From Hamadaea sp. (GTDB taxonomy: Bacteria; Actinomycetota; Actinomycetes; Mycobacteriales; Micromonosporaceae): a stretch of 64,000 nt of DNA. Under the pieces are notes generated by a model. That model was not told the origin of the DNA. It was given only the letters and a program-made list of their open reading frames with translations, and made no database searches. The position numbers and the translations under genes are program-made. Every line of letters starts with the position of its first letter. Position 1 is the stretch's first letter. Of this stretch, positions 1-9,531 are shown in pieces. Where the stretch lies: positions 16,462 through 80,461 of the forward strand of contig NZ_JABFVK010000061.1 in the NCBI RefSeq assembly GCF_013362815.1. The letters are read 5' to 3'.

Positions 1-1638
1 GGTCTCGGCGTGCTGTCCGTCGCCGGTGTCGGCGGGCTCGCCGGCTGCACCGACAAGAAGGCCAACGGACCGGGCACCACCAGCCAGAGCGATCTCAGCA
101 AGATCCTGCCGAACTACATCCCGAACACCGCCGTCAAGCCGGACATGCCGGCCGTCGTCGGCGCCAACGGCGCCGTGTCCGACCCGGTCTTCCTGCGGTA
201 CCCGGACTCCCCGGTCAAGACCGTCGCGGCCATTCCCGGCAAGGGTGGCAGCTACACCACGATGACCCCGCTCTGGGGCGCGATCCCGCCGTCGGACGGC
301 AACTCCTACTACGACGCCGTGAACAAGGCGCTCGGCGTCACGCTGAAGATCCAGCCGTCGGACGGCACGAACTACGGCAACGCGCTGCCCGCGCTGTTCG
401 CCGCGGACAAGCTACCCGACTGGATCCAGATCCCGGGCTGGAACACCTCGACGCTCAACTTCGGCCAGGGCGTGAGCAAGTTCGCCGACCTGACGCCGTA
501 CCTGGCGGGCGACAAGATCAAGGACTACCCGAACCTCGCCAACATCCCCACCGGCGCGTGGCAGGCGGGCGTGTGGAACGGCAAGCTCTACGGCCTGCCG
601 GTCTACCCGGGCGGCGCGATCATCTCCGGCACCTACTTCTACCGCCGGGACATCTTCGAGAAGCTGAACATCAGCCCCGACAGCATCAAGACGCCGGACG
701 ACCTCGCCGCCCTGGGAGCGCAGCTGACCAGCGCGTCGGCCGGCCAGTGGGCCTTCGACGACCTCTTCGGTGACGACGCCAACTACGTGTCGCAGCTGTT
801 CCACTTCCCGCAGAAGTGGGGCATCGACTCCAGCGGCAAGCTCTTCCACAAATACGAGAGCCAGGAGATCATCGAGGCGCTCAACTGGTACCAGAAGATC
901 GTCAAGGCCGGCCACGTCCACCCGGACGCGATCGCGGGCAACAACCAGAACGGCAAGCAGCGCTTCTGGAGTGGCAAGGTCTGCATCACCGCCGACGGCA
1001 CCGGCGCGTGGAACGGTGACGACGCCAAGTCCGGCACCGCCGCGAACCCGAGCTACCGTCGGGCCGCCTTCAAGCTCATGTCCTCGAAGGGCACGCCGAC
1101 AGTCGAGATCGGTCCGGGCGCGGGCATGTTCGGCTACCTCAACGCCAAGCTCTCCGAGGACAAGATCAAGGAGCTGCTGAAGGTCGCCGACTACATCGCC
1201 GCGCCGTACGGCTCGGCCGAGTGGCTCGTGGTCAACTTCGGCGCCGAGGGTGACACCTACACGATGAAGGACGGCAACCCGGCGCTCACCGAGAAGGGCG
1301 CCAAGGAGGTCGCGACGACCTTCCAATTCCTGGTCACGCCGTCCAACCAGACCACGGTCCAGCAGGGCTTCCCCGACGTCGCCAAGGACTACGGCACCTG
1401 GCAGGCAGAGATGGTCAAGTACGCCGTCAAGCCGGCCTTCTACGCCATGAACGTCACCGAGCCGTCGCAGTACTCCTCGATCGGCAAGGCCGTCCAGGAC
1501 ATGATCCAGGACGTCAAGTTCGGCCGGAAGTCGGTCGCCGACTACCAGGAGACCGTCAAGTCGTGGAAGTCGCAGGGCGGCGACGCGCTGCGGGCGTTCT
1601 ACGAGGACATCCGGAACAAGTACGGCACCGGTCAGTGA
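1..1638 (+). CDS. ABC transporter sugar-binding lipoprotein (5' end outside window)
   Basis: The frame is open from base 1, so the true start lies upstream and 545 residues are visible. The visible N-terminus is the end of a lipoprotein signal peptide with lipobox LAGC, so the mature protein should be tethered outside the membrane by the lipidated Cys. The rest resembles the large (about 540 residue) LplA/YtcQ-type binding proteins of carbohydrate ABC importers, with motifs such as YGLPVYPGG and WNTSTLNFGQG. Two permease genes follow, then xylose and glycosidase genes, so an oligosaccharide ligand is likely. No ATPase gene is linked; importers of this class commonly borrow a shared MsiK-like ATPase. 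Family is secure, ligand is inferred. Confidence 0.9.
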   Translation, partial: GLGVLSVAGVGGLAGCTDKKANGPGTTSQSDLSKILPNYIPNTAVKPDMPAVVGANGAVSDPVFLRYPDSPVKTVAAIPGKGGSYTTMTPLWGAIPPSDGNSYYDAVNKALGVTLKIQPSDGTNYGNALPALFAADKLPDWIQIPGWNTSTLNFGQGVSKFADLTPYLAGDKIKDYPNLANIPTGAWQAGVWNGKLYGLPVYPGGAIISGTYFYRRDIFEKLNISPDSIKTPDDLAALGAQLTSASAGQWAFDDLFGDDANYVSQLFHFPQKWGIDSSGKLFHKYESQEIIEALNWYQKIVKAGHVHPDAIAGNNQNGKQRFWSGKVCITADGTGAWNGDDAKSGTAANPSYRRAAFKLMSSKGTPTVEIGPGAGMFGYLNAKLSEDKIKELLKVADYIAAPYGSAEWLVVNFGAEGDTYTMKDGNPALTEKGAKEVATTFQFLVTPSNQTTVQQGFPDVAKDYGTWQAEMVKYAVKPAFYAMNVTEPSQYSSIGKAVQDMIQDVKFGRKSVADYQETVKSWKSQGGDALRAFYEDIRNKYGTGQ

Positions 1639-1644
1639 TCTGCC

Positions 1645-1678
1645 GCCCGGGTGCCGCCGCGAGCGGCGGGACCCGGGC
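1645..1678 (+). terminator. Intercistronic hairpin between binding-protein and permease genes
   Basis: Arms 1645-1660 and 1663-1678 match at 15 of 16 positions and are almost entirely G+C, giving a strong stem. It starts 6 bases after the binding-protein stop. No U-tract follows, so it is more likely an mRNA-stabilising or partial-attenuation hairpin, as known between malE-like and malF-like genes, than a full terminator. Confidence 0.6.
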
Positions 1679-1725
1679 CTTCGGCTGAACAGCGCTGAAC
1701 AATCCAGCATCGAAGGAGTACGACG

Positions 1726-2715
1726 GTGGCAGCGATCGACGACGGTGTGGCGGCACCGCCCGCCCTGTCCTCGCAGCCGAGCGCCAAGGCGGCGAGCGGC
1801 GGCCGGGGACTGAACTGGTGGGGGAGGCTGAAGCGCGACCGAAGCTTGGTCATCATGACGTTGCCAGCCGTCATTCTGCTGGCCGTCTTCAGCTACGGCC
1901 CGATGTTCGGCCTCATCACGGCGTTCCAGGCGTATGACATCTACAACGGCGTGGCGGGCAGCCCGTTCGTCGGGTTCGATCAGTTCCAGCGACTGTTCAG
2001 CGATCCGCTGTTCTGGCACGCGCTGGAGAACACCCTGGTGCTGAGCGCCGTCCAGCTGGTCCTGTACTTCCCCATTCCCATCGTGCTGGCGTTGCTCCTC
2101 AACTCCATCATGAGCAGCAAGGTCCGCTCGTTCGTCCAGGCGATCGTCTACCTGCCGCACTTCTTCGGCTGGGTCCTCGTCGTCGTCGTCTTCCAGGAGA
2201 TGCTGGGCGGAGCGGGCGCGCTCAACATGTTCCTGCGTCAGCACGACATGGCGACCTGGAACATCATGACCAACCCGGACACCTTCAAATACCTGGTCAC
2301 TGCGCAGGCGGTGTGGAAGGAAGCCGGCTGGGGCATCGTCGTCTTCCTCGCCGCGCTCGCCGCCATCGACTCAAGCCTCTACGAGGCGGCGGCGGCCGAC
2401 GGAGCGAATCGGTGGCGACGGCTCTGGCACATCACGCTGCCAGGTATGCGCGGCGTCATCGTCCTGCTGCTGGTGCTGCGACTGGGCAATGCGCTGTCGA
2501 TCGGCTTCGAGCAGTTCATCCTGCAACGGCTGGCCGTCGGGCGGGACGCGGCCGAGGTGCTCGACACCTTCGCCTACAACTACGGACTGGTCGGCAACAA
2601 CATCAGCTACGGCACCGCAGCCGGCCTGTTCAAGGGCATCGTCTCGGTCGCTCTGCTCCTGGCGGCCAACAAGGTCGCGCACAAGTTCGGCGAGGATGGG
2701 TTCTACCGGCGATGA
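1726..2715 (+). CDS. Sugar ABC transporter permease (LplB/UgpA-like)
   Basis: A 329-residue inner-membrane permease with about six hydrophobic segments from residue 43 onward and the EAA loop region around YEAAAADGANRWRRLWHITLP, the contact site for the ATPase. The GTG start at 1726 has a GAAGGAG ribosome site at the right spacing. It resembles the LplB/YteP branch of binding-protein-dependent sugar permeases, which fits the large LplA-like binding protein upstream. It overlaps the next permease by an ATGA junction, implying translational coupling and a heterodimeric channel. Confidence 0.93.
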   Translation: MAAIDDGVAAPPALSSQPSAKAASGGRGLNWWGRLKRDRSLVIMTLPAVILLAVFSYGPMFGLITAFQAYDIYNGVAGSPFVGFDQFQRLFSDPLFWHALENTLVLSAVQLVLYFPIPIVLALLLNSIMSSKVRSFVQAIVYLPHFFGWVLVVVVFQEMLGGAGALNMFLRQHDMATWNIMTNPDTFKYLVTAQAVWKEAGWGIVVFLAALAAIDSSLYEAAAADGANRWRRLWHITLPGMRGVIVLLLVLRLGNALSIGFEQFILQRLAVGRDAAEVLDTFAYNYGLVGNNISYGTAAGLFKGIVSVALLLAANKVAHKFGEDGFYRR

Positions 2716-3647
2716 CTACTACGACACTGCCCCGCAATCGGCGTACCTCCAACCGGCCGCCCTGGGAGGAGAAGCCGACCGCCCTCGGCCAGGGTGCGAA
2801 GACACTGATCATCACGATCGTCCTCGCCGTCATCGCGGTGCCGATCTATTCGGTCGTGCTCACCAGCTTCTCGACGCAGGCCAGCATCAACCGGGCCGGC
2901 GGCCTCGTCATGATCCCGGACGAGCTGACGACGCAGGCGTACAAGGAGATCTTCAGCAACCAGCTGATCGTGCACTCCCTGTTGGTCAGCCTGACGATCA
3001 CCGTCCTCGGCACCGCCCTGTCCATGGTGGTCAGCGTGCTCGCGGCGTACGGGTTGTCCCGGTCGCGATCGTTCGCCCACCGCCCAATCCTCATGTTCAT
3101 GATCGTCACGATGTTCTTCGGCGGCGGCCTGGTCCCGACCTTCCTGGTCGTAGCGGGTCTCGGCGGTTATGACAACTACTGGTCGCAGATCCTCCCGGGT
3201 GCGGTCGCGGTGTTCAACATTCTCGTCCTGCGGTCCTTCTTCAGCAGCACGTCGCCCGAGCTGATCGACGCGGCGAAGATCGACGGCGCGGGGGACTGGC
3301 GCATCCTGTGGTCCATCGTGCTGCCCACCTCCAAGGCCGTCCTCGCGGTGATCACCCTGTTCTACGCGGTTGGCTACTGGAACAACTTCTTCGCCGCCCA
3401 GCTCTACCTGCCCGACAACGGCATGTGGCCGCTGCCGCAGGTGGTCAACACCTATGTCCTGCAGGGCAACTCGATGCCGGGCTCCGGCATCACCAACACC
3501 GGGCAGTACTTCGGCCATCAGCAGGTCTCCCCGCTGACGATCCAGATGGCGGTGGTGACGCTGACCCTGCTGCCGATCCTGATCGTCTACCCGTTCGTCC
3601 AGAAGCACTTCACCAAGGGCGTCATGATCGGCGCGGTCAAGGGCTGA
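2712..3647 (+). CDS. Sugar ABC transporter permease (LplC/YtcP-like)
   Basis: The second permease subunit, 311 residues, starts at the ATG that overlaps the upstream stop; the open frame extends further 5' but only inside the previous gene. It has about six membrane spans and an EAA-type loop (ELIDAAKIDGAGDWRILWSI). The C-terminus (FTKGVMIGAVKG) is typical of the LplC/YtcP family. It pairs with the preceding LplB-like subunit. Confidence 0.93.
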   Translation: MTTTTLPRNRRTSNRPPWEEKPTALGQGAKTLIITIVLAVIAVPIYSVVLTSFSTQASINRAGGLVMIPDELTTQAYKEIFSNQLIVHSLLVSLTITVLGTALSMVVSVLAAYGLSRSRSFAHRPILMFMIVTMFFGGGLVPTFLVVAGLGGYDNYWSQILPGAVAVFNILVLRSFFSSTSPELIDAAKIDGAGDWRILWSIVLPTSKAVLAVITLFYAVGYWNNFFAAQLYLPDNGMWPLPQVVNTYVLQGNSMPGSGITNTGQYFGHQQVSPLTIQMAVVTLTLLPILIVYPFVQKHFTKGVMIGAVKG

Positions 3648-3679
3648 CACGCCGGCTGTCAGAACCGTGCCGAAGTCCG

Positions 3680-3715
3680 TTGACATTTTGTTTAGTCGAA
3701 AGAGAAACTAATTCC
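3680..3715 (+). promoter_or_regulatory. Possible internal promoter/operator before the alpha-xylosidase gene
   Basis: The 68-base gap before the GH31 gene is A+T-rich for this genome. It holds TTGACA at 3680-3685 and a TTAGT/ACTAA inverted pair within TTTAGTCGAAAGAGAAACTAA. The AAACTAA half resembles half-sites of ROK-type XylR operators known in Bacillus, but no convincing -10 box follows. Tentative. Confidence 0.3.
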
Positions 3716-6028
3716 ATGCCTTTCCGTCCGCCCCTGGTGGCACACGAATACTTCAGCGCCGACCCGCCGGAGCTGCCCCGCCGACGGCACGGGGACGGCG
3801 GGCCGCAGGAGATCACCCACGCCGAGCTGATGGCGACCGACCCCAACGGCATCAGCGTCAAAGCACACGCCACCTCGGGGGACCTGCTCACCGCACAGGT
3901 CACCGCGGCCGGTGAAGGCATCATCCGCGTACGCCTCTCGACCGACCCGGCAGCGCGTACGCGCAGCGCCCGGGTGCTGCCGTTGACCCACCCGGATCTC
4001 GGCTACTCCGCCGACGTGCAGGTGGCCGACGGCGTGATCCGGATCGTCGCCGGTTCGATCACCGCCGAGGTGACGCTGGAGCCCTGGGGCATCCGGTTCC
4101 TCGAGACCGGGACCGGCCGGGTTCTCACCCGGACAGCGCCCGGTGTCGTCGACATCTCCGGGCGGATGCGTACCGCACCGTTCGGTCTGTCGACAGTGGA
4201 CGGCGGCGTGGTGGCGTACCACGAGACCTTCGTGTTGCCCGCGGACGAGGTCCTCGTCGGCACCGGCGAGCGGTTCCTGCCGCTGGACCTGCGCGGTCAA
4301 CGCCCGGTGATCTGGAACTTCGACGCGTTCGGCAGCGAGGGCGACCGCGCCTACAAGAACGTGCCGTTCTACCAGTCCAGCCGCGGCTACGGTGTCGTCG
4401 TCGACTCCGGTATGCCGATCGAGTTCGACTTCGGCGCGAGTACGCAGAGCGTCGTGCAGATCGTGGTGCCGGACGACCTCATCGACTACTACGTCCTCGC
4501 CGGCCCGACGCCGACCGAGGTGCTGACCCGGTACGACCGGTTGACCTGCCGTCCGGTGACGCCGCCGAAATGGGCCTTCGGCTCGTGGATCTCCTCGGGC
4601 TTCTTCGTGGACACCCAGGAGCACGTCCTGCAGCGCGCGCGGACGATCCGGGAACACGGCATCCCTTGTGACGTCATGCATCTGGACACCTACTGGCAGC
4701 CCGACGGGAAGTGGTCGGAGCTGCGGTGGGATCCGGTGACCTTCCCGGACCCGGATGCGATGCTCGCCGAACTGGCCGCGCAGAACTTCAAGGTCTGCCT
4801 CTGGATGAACTCCTACATCAGCGTCAACTCCGACCGGTTCACCGAGGCGGCGGAGAAGGGGTACCTGCTCAAGCGGCCGGACGGGACGGCGTACGTGGCC
4901 GACTCGTGGCACGGATCGTTCCCCGAGTGCGGCATCGTCGACTTCACCAACCCGGACGCCACGACCTGGTTCCAGGACCTGCTGCGACCGCTGGCCCGGC
5001 AAGGCGTACAGGTCTTCAAGACCGACTTCGCCGAGGGCGTCCCCGCCGACGCCGTGGCGTACAACGGGATGACCGGCACCGAGCTGCACAACGTGTATTC
5101 GCTGCTCTTCAACGACGCCGTCAGCGCGGTCACCCGGGAGGTGCACGGGCACTCGATGATCTGGGGCCGCTCGTCGTACCTGGGTGGGCAGCGGCACGCG
5201 GCGCAGTGGGGCGGCGACACGATGTGCTCCTATCCGGCGCTGGCCAGCTCCATGAACGGCGGTCTCGCGCACGGTCTGTCCGGCGTGCCGTTCTGGTCGC
5301 ACGACACGGGCGGTTTCTCCGGTACGCCCACCGACGACCTGTTTCTCCGCTGGGCCCAGTTCGGCGCGCTCTCGCCCCTGCTGCGCTTCCACGGCACCAC
5401 GACTCGGGAGCCGTGGCGGTTTCCGGCGGTCGAGGGGCAGGTCATCGAGGCGCTCAAACTGCGCTATCGGCTGCTGCCGTACCTCTACTCGCAGGCACTG
5501 CGCTCGGGCGAGACCGGCGAACCGATCATGCGCCCGCTGATGGTGGATTCGCCGGAGGACCCGCTGGCCTGGCGGGCCGAACATGAGTACCGCCTGGGCC
5601 CGGATCTCCTGGTGGCCCCGGTGATCAGCGAGGAGCAGGAGCGGCACGTGTACCTGCCGGCCGGCGAGTGGGCCGATTGGTGGAACGGCGAGCTGGTGAC
5701 TGGGCCGACTTCGGTTCACGTGAGCCCGGCCCCGCACCAGATTCCGCTGTACGCCCGGGTCGGCGCGCTCCTTCCGACGACTGCGACGGCGGAGTCGATC
5801 CCCGACGGGCCGTGGAAGTCGATCACGATTCTGAGCGTGGGAGGGTTGAGCGGAACCACCGAGATCCGCGACGATGACGGGGTCACTTCGGTCACCGCGG
5901 TACGTGAGGACGCCACGTTCACGGTCACCACGAGCGGCCCCGCCCGGATCGACCGGGTGGAGTTCGTTCAGGTGGCCGGCTACGCCGTGCCTGGCGTAGT
6001 CGTCCTCAACGGCACAGTGCAGGAGTAG
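3716..6028 (+). CDS. yicI: Glycoside hydrolase family 31 alpha-xylosidase
   Basis: A 770-residue cytoplasmic enzyme, the length of E. coli YicI (about 772). An N-terminal beta-sandwich precedes the GH31 barrel. The nucleophile is Asp437 in KTDFAEG and the acid/base is Asp501 in [15 protein letters not shown] follows as usual. KTDFxE is the alpha-xylosidase rather than alpha-glucosidase form of the motif. It would release xylose from the non-reducing end of alpha-xylosyl oligosaccharides such as isoprimeverose or xyloglucan fragments. The ATG at 3716 was chosen because the upstream open frame only overlaps the permease gene. Xylose isomerase starts 4 bases after the stop. Confidence 0.9.
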   Translation: MPFRPPLVAHEYFSADPPELPRRRHGDGGPQEITHAELMATDPNGISVKAHATSGDLLTAQVTAAGEGIIRVRLSTDPAARTRSARVLPLTHPDLGYSADVQVADGVIRIVAGSITAEVTLEPWGIRFLETGTGRVLTRTAPGVVDISGRMRTAPFGLSTVDGGVVAYHETFVLPADEVLVGTGERFLPLDLRGQRPVIWNFDAFGSEGDRAYKNVPFYQSSRGYGVVVDSGMPIEFDFGASTQSVVQIVVPDDLIDYYVLAGPTPTEVLTRYDRLTCRPVTPPKWAFGSWISSGFFVDTQEHVLQRARTIREHGIPCDVMHLDTYWQPDGKWSELRWDPVTFPDPDAMLAELAAQNFKVCLWMNSYISVNSDRFTEAAEKGYLLKRPDGTAYVADSWHGSFPECGIVDFTNPDATTWFQDLLRPLARQGVQVFKTDFAEGVPADAVAYNGMTGTELHNVYSLLFNDAVSAVTREVHGHSMIWGRSSYLGGQRHAAQWGGDTMCSYPALASSMNGGLAHGLSGVPFWSHDTGGFSGTPTDDLFLRWAQFGALSPLLRFHGTTTREPWRFPAVEGQVIEALKLRYRLLPYLYSQALRSGETGEPIMRPLMVDSPEDPLAWRAEHEYRLGPDLLVAPVISEEQERHVYLPAGEWADWWNGELVTGPTSVHVSPAPHQIPLYARVGALLPTTATAESIPDGPWKSITILSVGGLSGTTEIRDDDGVTSVTAVREDATFTVTTSGPARIDRVEFVQVAGYAVPGVVVLNGTVQE

Positions 6029-6032
6029 ACGC

Positions 6033-7196
6033 ATGTCCCAGATCCAGTTCACCTTCGGCCTTTGGACCGTCGGCTGGCCGGCCCGCGACCCGTTCGGCGA
6101 CGCCACCCGGCCTGATCTCGACCCGATCGAGAGCATCCACAAGCTGGCCGAGCTCGGCGCGGCCGGGGTCAGCTTCCACGACGACGACGTGATCCCGTTC
6201 GGCAGCTCCACCGCCGAGCGTGAGCGGCACATCGAGCGGCTGCGGAAGGCCCTCGCCGAGACGGGCATGTTCGTCTCGCACGCGACCACCAACCTGTTCA
6301 CCCATCCGGTGTTCAAGGAAGGCGGCCTGACCGCCAACGACCGGTCGGTACGCCGTTTCGCGCTGCGCAAGGTGATCCGCAACGTCGACCTCGCGGCCTC
6401 GCTCGGCGCGCGTACCTATGTCCTGTGGGGCGGCCGGGAAGGCGCGGAGTCGGATGCCGCCAAGGACATCCGGGCCGCCCTCGACCGCTACAAGGAGGGC
6501 ATGGACCTGCTCACCTCGTACGTGATCGAGCAGGGCTACGACATCCGGTTCGCCATCGAGCCCAAGCCGAACGAGCCGCGAGGTGACATCCTGCTGCCGA
6601 CGCTCGGGCACGCGCTGGCGTTCATCAACGACCTGGAGCACCCCGAGCGGGTGGGCGTCAACCCCGAGACCGGGCACGAGCAGATGGCCGGGCTCAACTT
6701 CACGCACGGCATCGCCCAGGCCCTGTGGCACGGCAAGCTGTACCACATCGACCTCAACGGCCAGCGCGGGATCAAGTACGACCAGGACCTGATCTTCGGC
6801 CACGGCGACCTGCTCAACGCCTTCTCGCTCGTGGATCTGCTCGAGTTCGGCGGCCCCGACGGCGCTCCGGCGTGGGACGGTCCGCGGCACTTCGACTACA
6901 AGCCCGCGCGTACGGAGGACGTCGAGGGCGTGTGGGCGAGCGCTGCGGCCAACATGAAGACCTACACGCTGCTGCGCGACCGGGCCGCAGCATTCCGGGC
7001 CGACCCGGCGGTGCAGGAAGCCCTCGCGAACGCGCGGGTGAACGAGCTGAACACGCCGACGCTGGGCGCAGGGGAGACGGTCGCCGACCTCATGGCCGGC
7101 GACGCGGACTTCGATCCGGTTGCGGCCGGCGCCCGGGGTGCGAACTTCGTGCAGCTCACCCAGCTGATGGTCGAACACGTACTGGGCGCCCGATGA
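6033..7196 (+). CDS. xylA: Xylose isomerase
   Basis: Interconverts D-xylose and D-xylulose. At 387 residues it is the compact actinobacterial class, close in sequence to the Actinoplanes missouriensis enzyme ([19 protein letters not shown]). The catalytic His49, metal ligands Glu176, Glu212, His215 and Asp240, Lys178 and the Asp of HFDYKPA near residue 282 are all present. The stop overlaps the xylulokinase start (ATGA), so the two steps are coupled. Confidence 0.98.
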   Translation: MSQIQFTFGLWTVGWPARDPFGDATRPDLDPIESIHKLAELGAAGVSFHDDDVIPFGSSTAERERHIERLRKALAETGMFVSHATTNLFTHPVFKEGGLTANDRSVRRFALRKVIRNVDLAASLGARTYVLWGGREGAESDAAKDIRAALDRYKEGMDLLTSYVIEQGYDIRFAIEPKPNEPRGDILLPTLGHALAFINDLEHPERVGVNPETGHEQMAGLNFTHGIAQALWHGKLYHIDLNGQRGIKYDQDLIFGHGDLLNAFSLVDLLEFGGPDGAPAWDGPRHFDYKPARTEDVEGVWASAAANMKTYTLLRDRAAAFRADPAVQEALANARVNELNTPTLGAGETVADLMAGDADFDPVAAGARGANFVQLTQLMVEHVLGAR

Positions 7197-8557
7197 CGTT
7201 GGTCGCCGGCGTCGACTCGTCGACGCAGTCGGTCAAGGTGGTCGTCCGCGACGCCGACACCGGTGTGCTCGTCCGGGAGGGCCGCGCGGCTCACCCGGAC
7301 GGCACGGAGGTCCACCCGTCGGCCTGGCTCGACGCGCTGCACGGCGCGATCGGCCAGGCCGGCGGCCTCGACGACGTCGACGCGGTCAGCATCGCCGGGC
7401 AACAGCACGGCATGGTCTGCCTCGACGACTCCGGCGAGGTGGTCCGCCCGGCGTTGCTGTGGAACGACACCCGCTCGGCTGCGGCCGCGACGGACCTGGT
7501 CTCCGAGCTGGGGGCCAAGGCGTGGGCGGAGGCGACCGGCTCGGTGCCGGTCGCCTCGTTCACCATCACCAAGCTGCGGTGGCTGGCCACGCACGAGCCC
7601 GAGAACGCGGCCCGGGTGGCCGCCGTGTGCCTGCCGCACGACTGGCTGACCTGGAAACTCTCCGGTTCCACGGATCTCGCCGACCTGGTCACCGACCGGT
7701 CCGACGCCTCGGGCACCGGGTACTGGTCACCCCGGCTCAACGCGTACCAGATGGAACTGCTGGAACACGGCTTCGGACGGAGCGTGATCGTCCCGCGGGT
7801 CCTGGGGCCCACGGACCGGGTAGGCCGTTTCGGTGCGGGCGCGGGCGACAATGCCGGGGCCGCGCTGGGCCTGGACGCGCAGCCGGGCGACGTGGTGGTG
7901 TCGATCGGCACGTCGGGCACGGTATTCGGAGTGTCCACTGTGGCCGCTAGTGACGAATCGGGCATCGTGGCCGGTTTCGCCGACGCGACCGGTCACTACC
8001 TACCGCTGGTGTGCACGCTCAACGCCGCGCGGGTGCTCGACGCGACCGCCTCCTTGCTGGGCGTTTCCCACGCCCAACTGGCTTCGCTCGCGCTGTCGAC
8101 GTCGTCTGACGGGCTCGTGCTCGTGCCGTATCTGGAGGGCGAGCGCACCCCCAACCGTCCAGATGCGACCGGCTCGCTGCACGGCCTCACCCTGGGCACA
8201 TCCACGTCCGCGCATATCGCGCGGGCCGCGGTGGAGGGCTTGCTCTGCGGGCTCGCCGACGGTCTCGACGCCCTCGCGGCGCAAGGTCTGGCCGTGCGGC
8301 GCGTCCTGCTCATCGGCGGTGCCGCTCGCAATCAGGCGGTACGCGAAATCGCACCGGCCGTCTTCGGTCGGCCGGTAGCGGTGCCCTCAGCCGGCGAATA
8401 TGTTGCCGACGGTGCGGCGCGACAGGCGGCGTGGGCCCTGACCGGGCAGCGTCCAACCTGGACCGACTCCGGCGTCGAAGTGTTCGAGGCCGATCCCGAC
8501 CCCTCCGTCCGGGCCCGGTACGCCGAGGCCCGGGACCTCACCCTGGAGCGCATCTAG
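7193..8557 (+). CDS. xylB: Xylulokinase
   Basis: A FGGY-family kinase of 454 residues that phosphorylates D-xylulose for the pentose phosphate pathway. AGQQHG (68-73), LWNDTRS, the catalytic Asp219 in GAGDNAG and the phosphate-binding GTSGTVFG are seen. The ATG at 7193 overlaps the xylA stop; the longer open frame upstream is only the shifted reading of xylA. The stop overlaps the next gene's GTG by one base, so xylA, xylB and the esterase gene form a tight unit. Confidence 0.95.
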   Translation: MTLVAGVDSSTQSVKVVVRDADTGVLVREGRAAHPDGTEVHPSAWLDALHGAIGQAGGLDDVDAVSIAGQQHGMVCLDDSGEVVRPALLWNDTRSAAAATDLVSELGAKAWAEATGSVPVASFTITKLRWLATHEPENAARVAAVCLPHDWLTWKLSGSTDLADLVTDRSDASGTGYWSPRLNAYQMELLEHGFGRSVIVPRVLGPTDRVGRFGAGAGDNAGAALGLDAQPGDVVVSIGTSGTVFGVSTVAASDESGIVAGFADATGHYLPLVCTLNAARVLDATASLLGVSHAQLASLALSTSSDGLVLVPYLEGERTPNRPDATGSLHGLTLGTSTSAHIARAAVEGLLCGLADGLDALAAQGLAVRRVLLIGGAARNQAVREIAPAVFGRPVAVPSAGEYVADGAARQAAWALTGQRPTWTDSGVEVFEADPDPSVRARYAEARDLTLERI

Positions 8558-9531
8558 TGGCCTTCTTCGACCTGTCTCTCGAATCCTTGCGGGACTACCG
8601 TCCCGACGTCGCCGAGCCCGCCGACTTCGACGAGTTCTGGGCGGCGACCTTGAAGGAAGCGCGCGCCTTCGACCTGGATCCGGTGTTCGAGCAGGTCGAG
8701 ACCGGGCTGACCATGGTCACCTCGTACGACGTGACCTTCCGGGGCTGGGGCGGCCACCCGATCAAGGCGTGGCTGACCGTGCCTCGCTTCGGCGACGGGC
8801 CGTTCCCGATCGTCGTGCAGTACCAGGGGTACAACGGCGGACGCGGCATCCCGCAACAGCAGATCGGCTGGCCGAACTACGGGTACGCCCATCTGATGAT
8901 GGACACCCGGGGGCAGGGCAGCGGCTGGCTGATCGGGCATACGCCGGATCCGGTGGGCTCGGGGCCGCAGCACGCCGGCTTCATGACTCGCGGTATCACC
9001 GACCCGGCGGAGTACTACTACCGCCGGGTCTACACCGACGCCGTACGCGCGATCGAAACCGCTCGGGTGGCTCCCGGTGTCGACGGCACCCGGGTGGCCG
9101 TCGGTGGGGGCAGCCAGGGCGGCGGCATCACGATCGCGGCGGCGGGACTCGTCGGTGGCCTGGTGGGCGCGTTGCCGGACGTGCCGTTCCTATGCCACTT
9201 CGAGCGGGCGATCGGGCTCACCGACGCCGACCCGTACGCCGAGATCGCGCGCTATCTCACGGTGCACCGCCGGAACGAGGAACAGGTCTACCGGACACTG
9301 TCCTACTTCGACGGAGTGAACCTCGCCCGGCGGGCCACCGCTCCGGCGTTGTTCTCCACCGCGCTGATGGACCAGATCTGCCCGCCGTCGACGGTGTACG
9401 CCGCCTACAACGCGTGGAACTCGGCCGACAAGGACATCCGGGTCTACCGGTTCAACGGGCACGAGGGCGGCAGCTACGACCAGTCCGTCGAGCACGCTAC
9501 CTGGCTGGGCTCCCGTGTACTTCGGGGGTGA
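8557..9531 (+). CDS. Acetyl xylan esterase / cephalosporin C deacetylase family
   Basis: A 324-residue alpha/beta hydrolase of carbohydrate esterase family 7. Ser186 in GGGSQGG, Asp272 and His302 in NGHEGG form the triad at family-typical positions; an RGQGS-type motif (TRGQGSGWL) also fits CE7. There is no signal peptide, so it should deacetylate imported short oligosaccharides in the cytoplasm, as known for CE7 enzymes. The GTG at 8557 overlaps the xylB stop (TAGTG). It overlaps the next gene by 17 bases. Confidence 0.9.
   Translation: MAFFDLSLESLRDYRPDVAEPADFDEFWAATLKEARAFDLDPVFEQVETGLTMVTSYDVTFRGWGGHPIKAWLTVPRFGDGPFPIVVQYQGYNGGRGIPQQQIGWPNYGYAHLMMDTRGQGSGWLIGHTPDPVGSGPQHAGFMTRGITDPAEYYYRRVYTDAVRAIETARVAPGVDGTRVAVGGGSQGGGITIAAAGLVGGLVGALPDVPFLCHFERAIGLTDADPYAEIARYLTVHRRNEEQVYRTLSYFDGVNLARRATAPALFSTALMDQICPPSTVYAAYNAWNSADKDIRVYRFNGHEGGSYDQSVEHATWLGSRVLRG

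Noticed and set aside
3692..6382. An 896-residue open frame on the minus strand
   Set aside because: It lies antisense to alpha-xylosidase and xylA, has no recognisable domain and has Arg/Gly/Val-rich composition typical of shadow frames in G+C-rich DNA.
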